Shown: piece after piece, positions 53,835-62,765 of the stretch
Position numbering within the stretch: position 1 is the stretch's first letter
Layout of the letters: every line of letters starts with the position of its first letter
Source of the DNA: Thermoanaerobacterium aotearoense
Lineage (GTDB): Bacteria; Bacillota; Thermoanaerobacteria; Thermoanaerobacterales; Thermoanaerobacteraceae
NCBI RefSeq assembly: GCF_009905255.1
Contig: NZ_CP047602.1
Location: forward strand, 186,001-250,000
Direction of reading: 5' to 3'
Length of the DNA stretch: 64,000 nt
Notes under the pieces: model-generated
The model's database searches: none
Seen by the model: only the letters and a program-made list of their open reading frames with translations
Told to the model about the DNA's origin: nothing
Made by a program: the position numbers and the translations under genes

Positions 53835-53982
53835 TTGACCCACTATTGATTTCTCATTTATAATAAAGAAAACACTTTAATGATTCACATTATGAAAATA
53901 CAAATATTGCCCCCCAGCTGTCCTCATTGAGGGCGCTTTTCTACCCGGATGGACCTCCTACCATCCGGGTAGATTTTATTTT
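53835..53982 (+). ncRNA. Short promoter-terminator unit before the ZIP gene (leader or small RNA)
   Basis: TTGACC (53835-53840), 18-base spacer, TATAAT (53859-53864), and a perfect 12-bp terminator stem CTACCCGGATGG/CCATCCGGGTAG (53941-53972) followed by ATTTTATTTT. This predicts an RNA of about 110 bases from about 53871. It also contains a CCTC-ATT-GAGG hairpin at 53921-53931. The transport gene starts 58 bases later, so it may be a metal-responsive attenuator or a small RNA. I do not recognise a known riboswitch class. Confidence 0.55.
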
Positions 53983-54040
53983 GCCACATATCATATTATG
54001 CTTTTTTGCGGAATAAATTTTACTTAGATGAGGTGATATT

Positions 54041-54760
54041 GTGAGCAATTTTCATGTTGTTGTGCTGGGCTTTCTTATAGGCATAGTAGGCACTGGTACA
54101 GGTGGTGCCATGACATTTTTTTTGAGGAAACCATCCAAGCGATTTTTAAGCACGATATTGGGTTTTGCAGGTGGTCTCATGCTGTCTGTAGTAACATTTG
54201 ATTTGCTTCCACATGCCTTTGAGACGGGCGGATTGAATGTGGGCATGTTAGGACTTATAGCAGGTGTCTTAATCGTGGTTTTTTTTGAAGATATACTGCC
54301 TGATAAGGAGAGAATAAACAATTATTTAAAAGAGGGAATAATAATGGGATTCGCCATTGCAATACATAATTTTCCTGAAGGGCTTGCTGTAGGCTCTGGC
54401 TTTATGGCATCCAGCAGTTTCGGCTTAAGCATTGCACTTGTCATTGCCCTTCATGACATACCTGAAGGAATAGCAATGGCCACACCTCTATCTATAGGAG
54501 GTGTAACGCCATTTAAGAACGTGATGTATGCAATACTGGCAGGTATACCTACAGGCTTAGGAGCTATTGCTGGTGTTTATATGGGAGAGATATCACCTTT
54601 TTTCATAGCTTTAAATCTGGGGATTGCCGGTGGCGCCATGCTTTATGTGACTTGCGGAGAGATGATACCGGAATCAAGAGACTTGTACAGAGGAAGGATT
54701 TCTGTATTTGGAATGATTGCGGGAATCATTAGTGGTATAATAATTACGAGAGTTTTATGA
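54041..54760 (+). CDS. ZIP-family divalent metal transporter
   Basis: 239 residues, eight predicted helices. The metal-binding motifs HNFPEGLAVGSGF (about residue 110) and HDIPEGIAMATPL (about 145) in helices IV and V are those of ZIP transporters for zinc or related metals. GTG start at 54041 behind GAGGTGAT. It sits where Bacillus has a manganese exporter gene (ywlD), between prfA and the sua5 gene. The preceding short transcription unit may regulate it. Confidence 0.92.
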   Translation: MSNFHVVVLGFLIGIVGTGTGGAMTFFLRKPSKRFLSTILGFAGGLMLSVVTFDLLPHAFETGGLNVGMLGLIAGVLIVVFFEDILPDKERINNYLKEGIIMGFAIAIHNFPEGLAVGSGFMASSSFGLSIALVIALHDIPEGIAMATPLSIGGVTPFKNVMYAILAGIPTGLGAIAGVYMGEISPFFIALNLGIAGGAMLYVTCGEMIPESRDLYRGRISVFGMIAGIISGIIITRVL

Positions 54761-54783
54761 AATGATTGAAAGGGTTGTGACAA

Positions 54784-55833
54784 ATGACAAAGGTAGTTAA
54801 GCTTGATAGAGATAATCCAGATATGAATTTAATTGACGAGGCAGCGGCTATACTTCTAAATGGAGGTCTTGTGGCTTTTCCTACAGAGACGGTTTACGGC
54901 ATTGGCGCCAATTCACTAAATCCGGATGCTGTGGCCAAGATATTCGTAGCCAAAGGCAGACCTCAGGATAATCCTCTTATCTTGCACATCGCAGAGTTTC
55001 AAGATCTCTTTAAATACGCTAAAAATGTCTCCAATGATTCATTAAAGCTGGCGCATCAGTTTTGGCCGGGACCATTGACAATGATATTTGAAAAGTCTGA
55101 TATAGTTCCATCTATAAATACAGCCGGAATGAATACTGTAGCCATTAGAATGCCGTCTAATAAGATTGCACATACACTCATAAAAAGAGCTGGTGTGCCT
55201 GTGTCTGCTCCAAGCGCAAATCTATCTGGTAAGCCAAGTCCTACAGATGCTTCACACGTGATCAGCGACCTTTACGGCAGAGTAGACATGATAATAGACG
55301 GCGGAAGCTGTGATGTAGGGGTGGAGTCTACAGTGGTAGACATGACAGGAGAGATTCCTACCATTTTAAGGCCTGGCGGAATCACGAAAGAGATGATAAT
55401 GGACGTAGTCGGCAGTGTTGATGTAGATCCTGTTGTCTACAAAAAACCTTCTTTGGACGTGAAGCCTAAATCACCAGGCATGAAGTACAAACACTATTCT
55501 CCAGATGCAGAAGTTTACATAGTCAAGGGAAATATAGGCGATGTTATAAAAAAAATACAAGAGTTGACAGAATTTCAATTGAATAATGGCAAAAAAGTTG
55601 GTATAATGGCAACAGAGCAAACATGCGAAAAATATCGAAACGGGGAAGTTTTAGTAGTAGGCAACAGGGAAAAGCCTGAAACTATCGCCAAAAATCTTTT
55701 TAGGTGTCTTAGAGAATTCGACAAAAAAGGCGTTGACGTAGTTTATGCGGAAGGATTTGACTACGATGAAATTGGACTGGCTATTATGAATAGGCTTGAA
55801 AAAGCCGCTGGATACAGGGAAATCAACGCATAA
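54784..55833 (+). CDS. L-threonylcarbamoyladenylate synthase (Sua5/TsaC)
   Basis: 349 residues, the long Sua5 form: YrdC domain (LLNGGLVAFPTETVYGIGANS, KGRPQDNPLILHI, VPVSAPSANLSGKPSPT, GVESTVVDM) plus the C-terminal Sua5 domain (from about 225, KYKHYSPDAEVYIV). It makes the TC-AMP used for t6A37 modification of tRNAs. ATG at 54784; the following gene begins just after its stop. Confidence 0.95.
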   Translation: MTKVVKLDRDNPDMNLIDEAAAILLNGGLVAFPTETVYGIGANSLNPDAVAKIFVAKGRPQDNPLILHIAEFQDLFKYAKNVSNDSLKLAHQFWPGPLTMIFEKSDIVPSINTAGMNTVAIRMPSNKIAHTLIKRAGVPVSAPSANLSGKPSPTDASHVISDLYGRVDMIIDGGSCDVGVESTVVDMTGEIPTILRPGGITKEMIMDVVGSVDVDPVVYKKPSLDVKPKSPGMKYKHYSPDAEVYIVKGNIGDVIKKIQELTEFQLNNGKKVGIMATEQTCEKYRNGEVLVVGNREKPETIAKNLFRCLREFDKKGVDVVYAEGFDYDEIGLAIMNRLEKAAGYREINA

Positions 55834-55840
55834 GGAGAAA

Positions 55841-56290
55841 ATGTATTTTATGAAAATATTATTTGTTTGCACAGGGAATACATGCAGAAGCAGCATGGCC
55901 GAAGGCATATTTAACCATATAGCAAAGGAGAAAGGCATTTCTCATGTGGCGGAATCAGCAGGGACTATGACGTACGACGGATTGCCAGCTACAGATGAGG
56001 CTATTAAGGTTTTGAAAGACCAGTATGGCATTGACATATCAAATCACAAGTCCAGAAGCATAAAAAAAGAGCACATAAAGGACGCTGATTTGGTTTTGAC
56101 CATGACAGCTTCGCAAAGAGAATTCATCTTAAAAAGGCATCCCGAATTTGCAGATAAGGTCTTTACATTAAATGAATTTGCGGATAAAAGTGGAGATATT
56201 GAGGATCCATTTGGAAGAGGTTTAGATGTATACAAAAAGACTGCAGAAGAAATATATGCATCTATAATGCGTATAATAGAAAAATTGTAG
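55841..56290 (+). CDS. Low-molecular-weight protein arginine/tyrosine phosphatase (YwlE-like)
   Basis: About 149 residues. The active-site loop ILFVCTGNTCRSSMAEG has Thr in the position that makes YwlE arginine-specific (CTGNTCRS), and the general acid Asp is in DIEDPFGRGLDVY. It would reverse protein arginine phosphorylation. Start uncertain: ATG 55841 is three bases and ATG 55850 twelve bases from AAGGAG. Confidence 0.9.
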   Translation: MYFMKILFVCTGNTCRSSMAEGIFNHIAKEKGISHVAESAGTMTYDGLPATDEAIKVLKDQYGIDISNHKSRSIKKEHIKDADLVLTMTASQREFILKRHPEFADKVFTLNEFADKSGDIEDPFGRGLDVYKKTAEEIYASIMRIIEKL

Positions 56291-56304
56291 AAAGGAGCTT
56301 TTCA

Positions 56305-56751
56305 ATGATTGCGATAGGTTCTGATCACGGTGGCTATGAGCTTAAAGAGGCTATAAAGAAACATCTTGAGGAAAGAGGGATAGAATACAAGGATTTTGGC
56401 ACATTTAGTGAGGATTCTGTAGACTATCCTGATTACGCCAGAGAAGTGGCAGAAGCTGTAGCCAGTGGACAGTTTGAGAAAGGCATACTTTTGTGCGGCA
56501 CAGGCGTTGGCATATCCATTGCTGCCAATAAAGTGCCTGGCATCAGGGCAGCACACGTATCTGATGCCTTTTCAGCAAGGTACTCAAAAGAGCACAACAA
56601 TGCAAATGTGCTTTGCATGGGGGGAAGAGTTGTAGGGCCAGGTCTTGCAACCCTTTTGGTGGATGAATGGCTTGACGCAGAATTTCAAGGCGGAAGGCAT
56701 CAAAAGAGGATTGACAAGATTTCTGAGATTGAAAAAAAATACTCGAGATGA
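56305..56751 (+). CDS. rpiB: Ribose-5-phosphate isomerase B
   Basis: 148 residues; interconverts ribose 5-phosphate and ribulose 5-phosphate. IAIGSDHGGYELKEAI, DYPDYAREVAEAV, GILLCGTGVGISIAANKV with the catalytic Cys, and RAAHVSDAFSARYSKEHNNANVL. AAAGGAGC precedes the ATG. Confidence 0.95.
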   Translation: MIAIGSDHGGYELKEAIKKHLEERGIEYKDFGTFSEDSVDYPDYAREVAEAVASGQFEKGILLCGTGVGISIAANKVPGIRAAHVSDAFSARYSKEHNNANVLCMGGRVVGPGLATLLVDEWLDAEFQGGRHQKRIDKISEIEKKYSR

Positions 56752-56767
56752 CATAGGAGGTAAATGA

Positions 56768-57400
<633 letters not shown>

Positions 57401-57426
57401 TGAACAAGATTTGAAAGGAATGAAAG

Positions 57427-57873
57427 ATGAGACCGTCGTGGGATGAGTATTTTATGATGGTGGTAGATGTGGTAAAGACCAGATCTACCTGTTTAAGAAG
57501 GCAGGTTGGTGCTGTCATTGTGAAGGACAAGCATATCATATCGACAGGGTACAATGGTGCACCGACAGGGCTTAAACACTGTGAAGAAGTAGGATGTATG
57601 AGGGAAAGCCTAAACATACCATCAGGCGAAAGGCATGAGCTTTGTAGAGGCACTCACGCTGAGCAGAACGCCATAATACAAGCGGCGTTAAACGGTGTAA
57701 GCACAAAAGATGCAACCATCTATATAAGTGCAAGCCCATGCTCTATGTGCGCCAAGATGATCATCAATGCAGGTATAAAAAGAGTTGTCTATGAAGGGGA
57801 TTACCCTGATAACCTTTCATTTGGGTATTTGAAAGAAGCTTCTGTAGAAGTTGTGAAGATGGAAAGACGATAA
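57427..57873 (+). CDS. comEB: dCMP deaminase (ComEB-like)
   Basis: 148 residues; deaminates dCMP to d[45 protein letters not shown], the zinc site [15 protein letters not shown] (His plus catalytic Glu) and [16 protein letters not shown] (two Cys). It completes a pyrimidine-salvage pair with upp. Confidence 0.94.
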   Translation: MRPSWDEYFMMVVDVVKTRSTCLRRQVGAVIVKDKHIISTGYNGAPTGLKHCEEVGCMRESLNIPSGERHELCRGTHAEQNAIIQAALNGVSTKDATIYISASPCSMCAKMIINAGIKRVVYEGDYPDNLSFGYLKEASVEVVKMERR

Positions 57874-57877
57874 ATAG

Positions 57878-57907
57878 TTGACAATAACGACGTTGGTGGA
57901 ATATTAT
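57878..57907 (+). promoter_or_regulatory. Promoter of the tagO-mnaA unit
   Basis: TTGACA (57878-57883), 18-base spacer, TATTAT (57902-57907), immediately after the comEB stop. Confidence 0.6.
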
Positions 57908-57940
57908 ATAATTATGTAATAAGTTCAGGGGAGTGTTAAA

Positions 57941-58975
57941 ATGAGAATATACATTTTGTCGTTTGTTGTGGCTTTTGTGGCTGCACTTATGGCTACACCA
58001 GCGGCAAAGAAGTTGGCTTATAAAATTGGAGCCATTGATATACCAAAGGATAAAAGGCGTGTTCACAGTAAGCCAGTACCGCTTATAGGCGGATTGGCCA
58101 TATACCTTGGTACAGTTTTAAGCATGCTTTTGTTTTTGCCAAAGTCAGAGACTAACATCGGAATAATAGCTGGAAGCACGATAATAGTGGCTTTAGGCAT
58201 ATTTGATGATAAATACGAATTAAAAGCTAAAGTGAAGCTATTAGGACAGCTTTTGGCAGCATTTGTGGTTGTCTTAAGCGGTGTAAGGATTGATTGGCTT
58301 ACAAACCCATTTGGCGATGGCATGATAAACATTGGTGTTTTTGCTATTCCCCTTAGCATATTTTGGATCGTAGGTATCACAAATGCCATGAACCTTATTG
58401 ATGGGCTTGATGGACTTGCTGCAGGCATAGCATCTATATCGTCTGGATCTCTATTTGTAGTGTCTTTATTAAACGGACGATATGCTACTGCGATTATTAC
58501 CGTTGCTGTCACAGGAGCTGCACTGGGCTTCTTACCATACAATTTCAATCCTGCTAAGATATTCATGGGAGATACTGGCGCCATGTTTTTGGGCTTCATC
58601 CTGTCGGCGGTGTCTATCCAAGGTGCAGTAAAATCTGCTGCTGCCATTGCGATTGCTGTTCCGATTTTGGCGTTAGGTGTCCCGGTGTTTGACACCATAT
58701 TTGCAATAATAAGGCGGTTGGCCAATAAAAAGCCAATCATGGAGGCAGATAAAGGACATTTGCATCATAGGCTTTTAGCGCTGGGCCTTTCACAGAGACA
58801 GGCTGTCTTTGTCATGTACGGTGTAAGTTTGTTCTTGGGTTTAAGCGCAATACTTATATCCTCCACAAATGGTGCAAAAGGTTACATCATATTGATTGTT
58901 GCGATTTTAGCCGTATTATGGGGCGCTGACAAGATGGGACTTTATGGACACAAAGCTAAAAATATGAATGTGTAA
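57941..58975 (+). CDS. tagO: Undecaprenyl-phosphate GlcNAc-1-phosphate transferase (TagO/WecA)
   Basis: 344 residues, about ten helices. It starts synthesis of secondary wall polymers by joining GlcNAc-1-P to undecaprenyl phosphate. DIPKDKRRVHSKPVPLIGGLA, LGIFDDKYELKAKVKLLGQL with the DD metal motif, NAMNLIDGLDGLAAGIA, PAKIFMGDTGAMFLGF and DKGHLHHRLLALGL (HxHH motif) are all present. Because SLH proteins attach to such polymers, it may link to the surface proteins in this window. Confidence 0.94.
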   Translation: MRIYILSFVVAFVAALMATPAAKKLAYKIGAIDIPKDKRRVHSKPVPLIGGLAIYLGTVLSMLLFLPKSETNIGIIAGSTIIVALGIFDDKYELKAKVKLLGQLLAAFVVVLSGVRIDWLTNPFGDGMINIGVFAIPLSIFWIVGITNAMNLIDGLDGLAAGIASISSGSLFVVSLLNGRYATAIITVAVTGAALGFLPYNFNPAKIFMGDTGAMFLGFILSAVSIQGAVKSAAAIAIAVPILALGVPVFDTIFAIIRRLANKKPIMEADKGHLHHRLLALGLSQRQAVFVMYGVSLFLGLSAILISSTNGAKGYIILIVAILAVLWGADKMGLYGHKAKNMNV

Positions 58976-58993
58976 ATATAAGGAGCTGAAGAC

Positions 58994-60145
58994 ATGCTAA
59001 AAGTAATGCCTATTTTCGGCACAAGACCAGAGGCGATTAAGATGGCGCCACTTGTGAAAGAGCTTCAGTGTGCCGATGGAATAGAGACAGTCGTATGCGT
59101 TACAGCTCAGCACCGGGACATGCTTGATCAGGTGCTGAGGCTTTTTAATGTCATTCCTAAGTATGACCTTGATGTGATGAAGGAAAGTCAGTCATTGTCA
59201 GACATAACATCATCTGTCTTAAGAGGGCTTGATGATGTCTTGGAGAAGGAAAAGCCTGATTTGATTTTGGTTCACGGTGATACCACCACGACGTTTGTTG
59301 CTGCTTTGTCGGCCTTTTACAAAAAGATAAAAGTAGGCCATGTGGAGGCAGGGTTAAGGTCTTTCGACAAGTGGTTTCCGTATCCTGAGGAGATGAATAG
59401 AAAGCTTACAGGAGTTCTTACGGATTTGCACTTTGCACCGACACAGACGGCAAAGGATAACCTTATAAAAGAAGGAGTAGATGAAAGCAGCATATTTGTA
59501 ACAGGCAATACCGTCATAGATGCAATGAAATACACTGTAAAGGAAAATTACGTCTTTCGTGATGATAGGTTAAATAGCGTTGATTATAAAAACAAGAAAG
59601 TCATCGTTGTTACGGCACATCGCAGAGAAAATTGGGGTTTGCCAATAGAAAATATATGCAACGCATTGAGGAAAATAGCCATTGATTTTAAGGATACGTA
59701 CATTATATACCCAGTTCACAAAAATCCCGTCGTAAGGGATACGGTATTTAGCGTCCTTGACAACCTTGACAATGTGTTACTGCTTGATCCAATCGATACA
59801 GATGAGATGCACAACCTTTTGAAAAGATGTTACATGGTCATGACAGACTCAGGAGGGCTTCAGGAGGAAGTTCCATCATTAGGAAAACCTGTCTTGGTCT
59901 TAAGAGATGTTACAGAAAGGCCTGAAGCGGTTAAAGCAGGCACTGTAAAGATAATAGGGACGGATTTCGACAGAGTTTACAATGAAGCAAAACTGCTACT
60001 TACAGATAAAGATGAATACGACAGGATGGCAAATGCAGTAAACCCATATGGGGATGGCAATGCATCAAAGCGCATTGTACAAGCCATAAAATACGCATTT
60101 GGCATGACAGATGAAAAAGTGGATGAATTTAAAAGCAGCTTATGA
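58994..60145 (+). CDS. mnaA: UDP-N-acetylglucosamine 2-epimerase
   Basis: 383 residues; interconverts UDP-GlcNAc and UDP-ManNAc for wall polymer synthesis. IFGTRPEAIKMAPLV, VHGDTTTTFVAALSAFY, VGHVEAGLRSFDKWFPYPEEMNR, VTAHRRENWG and MTDSGGLQEEVPSLGKPVLVLRDVTERPE in parts. Follows tagO by 18 bases. Its last codons form the start of the terminator stem. Confidence 0.95.
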   Translation: MLKVMPIFGTRPEAIKMAPLVKELQCADGIETVVCVTAQHRDMLDQVLRLFNVIPKYDLDVMKESQSLSDITSSVLRGLDDVLEKEKPDLILVHGDTTTTFVAALSAFYKKIKVGHVEAGLRSFDKWFPYPEEMNRKLTGVLTDLHFAPTQTAKDNLIKEGVDESSIFVTGNTVIDAMKYTVKENYVFRDDRLNSVDYKNKKVIVVTAHRRENWGLPIENICNALRKIAIDFKDTYIIYPVHKNPVVRDTVFSVLDNLDNVLLLDPIDTDEMHNLLKRCYMVMTDSGGLQEEVPSLGKPVLVLRDVTERPEAVKAGTVKIIGTDFDRVYNEAKLLLTDKDEYDRMANAVNPYGDGNASKRIVQAIKYAFGMTDEKVDEFKSSL

Positions 60146-60203
60146 AGCTGCTTTTAAAATTTTATGGAGTTTAAGCATCCATCGTTGATTGGTGGATTTT
60201 TTT
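60131..60203 (+). terminator. Two consecutive terminator hairpins after mnaA
   Basis: First: AAAAGCAGCTT/AAGCTGCTTTT (60131-60155), overlapping the stop codon, followed by AAAATTTT. Second: ATCCATC/GGTGGAT (60177-60197) followed by a run of seven T. Confidence 0.75.
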
Positions 60204-60215
60204 ATGTATAAATAA

Positions 60216-61085
<870 letters not shown>

Positions 61086-61094
61086 CAATAGAGG

Positions 61095-62348
61095 GTGGTA
61101 TACACGAGGATTATCGTTGAAAATAGCCCTGCGCTGAAGGGCACTGTAAAGGTAAGTGGAGCGAAAAATTCAGTTTTGCCTATCATCGCAGCATCTTTGC
61201 TTTCGGAAGGAGAAGTAATTATAGATGATGTGCCAGAGCTTAAAGATGTGAATGTGATGATAGAGCTTATCAAGTTTTTAGGTGCCAAATGCACATTTCA
61301 GGATGGAAGGCTTAAGATAAATGTGGACATAAAAGATGTTGAGGCGCCGTATGAACTTGTTAAAAAGATGAGAGCATCATTCCTTGTGATGGGGCCTATT
61401 CTGGCAAAATTGGGTCATGCAAAGATATCGCTGCCGGGTGGCTGCGCCATAGGGACAAGGCCTATAGACTTACACTTAAAGGGATTTCAAACGCTGGGTG
61501 CAGAGATAGACATAGGTCATGGATATGTAGAAGCAAAAGCTAAAAAGCTTGTAGGGAAGAAGGTTTATCTGGACTTTCCAAGCGTTGGAGCAACTGAAAA
61601 CATCATGATGGCTGCTGTATTTGCAGATGGTCTTACTACCGTTGAAAATGCAGCCGAAGAACCTGAAGTGGTGGATCTTGCCAATTTTCTCAATAAGATG
61701 GGCGCTAACATAAAAGGCGCTGGCACAGATACAATAAGGATAGAAGGCGTAAAAGAGCTTAAAGCTACGGAGCACACTGTCATACCAGATAGAATTGAAG
61801 CCGGTACGTACATGGTTGCATCAGCCATGACAGGCGGTGATGTGCTTATAGAAAATGTCATAGTTGATCACGTCAAGCCTATAATTGCCAAGTTAACTGA
61901 GTGTGGCATCGAAGTGTATGAAGAAGGTACAGGCGTAAGAGTAAGAGGCTGTAAGAGCTATAAAGCAGTTGACATGAAGACGCTGCCGTATCCGGGTTTT
62001 CCTACAGATATGCAGGCTCAGATGATGGCAATGATGGCTGGAGCGAAAGGCACCAGCGTAATCATAGAGACAGTGTTTGAAAACAGATTTATGCATGTAG
62101 ATGAATTAAAAAGGATGGGCGCGGATATAAAGATCGAAGGAAGAACTGCAGTAGTAACAGGTATTGATCATTTATCAGGTGCAGAAGTGAAGGCAACGGA
62201 TTTGAGAGCCGGAGCTGCACTCATATTAGCAGGACTTATAGCGGATGGAAAGACTATTATAAACGATGTATATCATATAGACAGAGGTTATGTAAACATC
62301 GAGGATAAGCTTAGAAGTCTTGGAGCAATTATATACAGAGTTGATTAA
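61095..62348 (+). CDS. murA: UDP-N-acetylglucosamine 1-carboxyvinyltransferase
   Basis: 417 residues; first committed step of peptidoglycan synthesis. [23 protein letters not shown], the fosfomycin-binding Cys in [49 protein letters not shown] and [19 protein letters not shown]. The start is odd: the GTG at 61095 lies within the only ribosome-binding-like sequence GAGGGTGG (61091-61098). Homologues normally begin about where ACG stands at 61104, five bases after that site. Confidence 0.94.
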   Translation: MVYTRIIVENSPALKGTVKVSGAKNSVLPIIAASLLSEGEVIIDDVPELKDVNVMIELIKFLGAKCTFQDGRLKINVDIKDVEAPYELVKKMRASFLVMGPILAKLGHAKISLPGGCAIGTRPIDLHLKGFQTLGAEIDIGHGYVEAKAKKLVGKKVYLDFPSVGATENIMMAAVFADGLTTVENAAEEPEVVDLANFLNKMGANIKGAGTDTIRIEGVKELKATEHTVIPDRIEAGTYMVASAMTGGDVLIENVIVDHVKPIIAKLTECGIEVYEEGTGVRVRGCKSYKAVDMKTLPYPGFPTDMQAQMMAMMAGAKGTSVIIETVFENRFMHVDELKRMGADIKIEGRTAVVTGIDHLSGAEVKATDLRAGAALILAGLIADGKTIINDVYHIDRGYVNIEDKLRSLGAIIYRVD

Positions 62349-62352
62349 AACG

Positions 62353-62374
62353 GTGTACTTATGTACACTTTTTT
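62353..62374 (+). terminator. Rho-independent terminator after murA
   Basis: GTGTAC, loop TTAT, GTACAC, six T. Confidence 0.82.
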
Positions 62375-62517
62375 GTTGTGCTTATTTTGCTTGATTGAGT
62401 AAATTTTATTTTATCTTGTATAAGTAAACATAAGATCAGAATTTATTTGTTAAGTCACAGCAAAAGAATTATAATATTATAGGCGTTTTGCAAAGTTAAA
62501 AAAGGAGCTTAGAAATC

Positions 62518-62637
62518 ATGGTTTACATATCTGTATCTATGTATGTGGAAGCAAAGCCTATTATAGATTATTACAATTTGAAGAAAGATGTGGATGAAAG
62601 ATACCCTAGTTTTGCAGCAAAATTTTATGTAGCGTAA
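62518..62637 (+). pseudogene. N-terminal fragment of a nucleosidase/phosphorylase-like gene cut by an IS
   Basis: 39 codons from an ATG with AAAGGAG and an upstream promoter (TTGTTA 62447, 17-base spacer, TATAAT 62470). The peptide begins MVYISVSMYVEAKPIIDYYN, similar in style to the N-terminus of family-1 purine phosphorylase/MTA-SAH nucleosidase-like proteins (IxxxxAMxxEAKPxIxxxxLKK). The stop lies at the junction with the insertion element. Well-preserved expression signals before such a short frame indicate recent disruption. The family call is tentative. Confidence 0.4.
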
Positions 62638-62702
62638 CCCGGAACCAGCAATTTTACTAACGATTTTGGGTAAAATTTTTTTAAATTTTTGTCATATTTT
62701 GG

Positions 62703-62731
62703 TTGCGGATTATTATGGATTGTGGTATAAT
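62703..62731 (+). promoter_or_regulatory. Transposase promoter
   Basis: TTGCGG (62703-62708), 17-base spacer, TATAAT (62726-62731). Confidence 0.6.
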
Positions 62732-62765
62732 ATAGTTATATTGAATTTTATTGGGGGAGTTTAAT

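Noticed and set aside
53880-53930. Possible leader peptide in the transcript before the ZIP gene
   Set aside because: No ribosome binding site precedes either ATG, so I do not call it, although the Pro-rich end is curious.
53941-53972. Reading the perfect 12-bp hairpin as an insertion-element end
   Set aside because: It is followed by a T-run and preceded by a promoter at short distance, which fits a terminator better.
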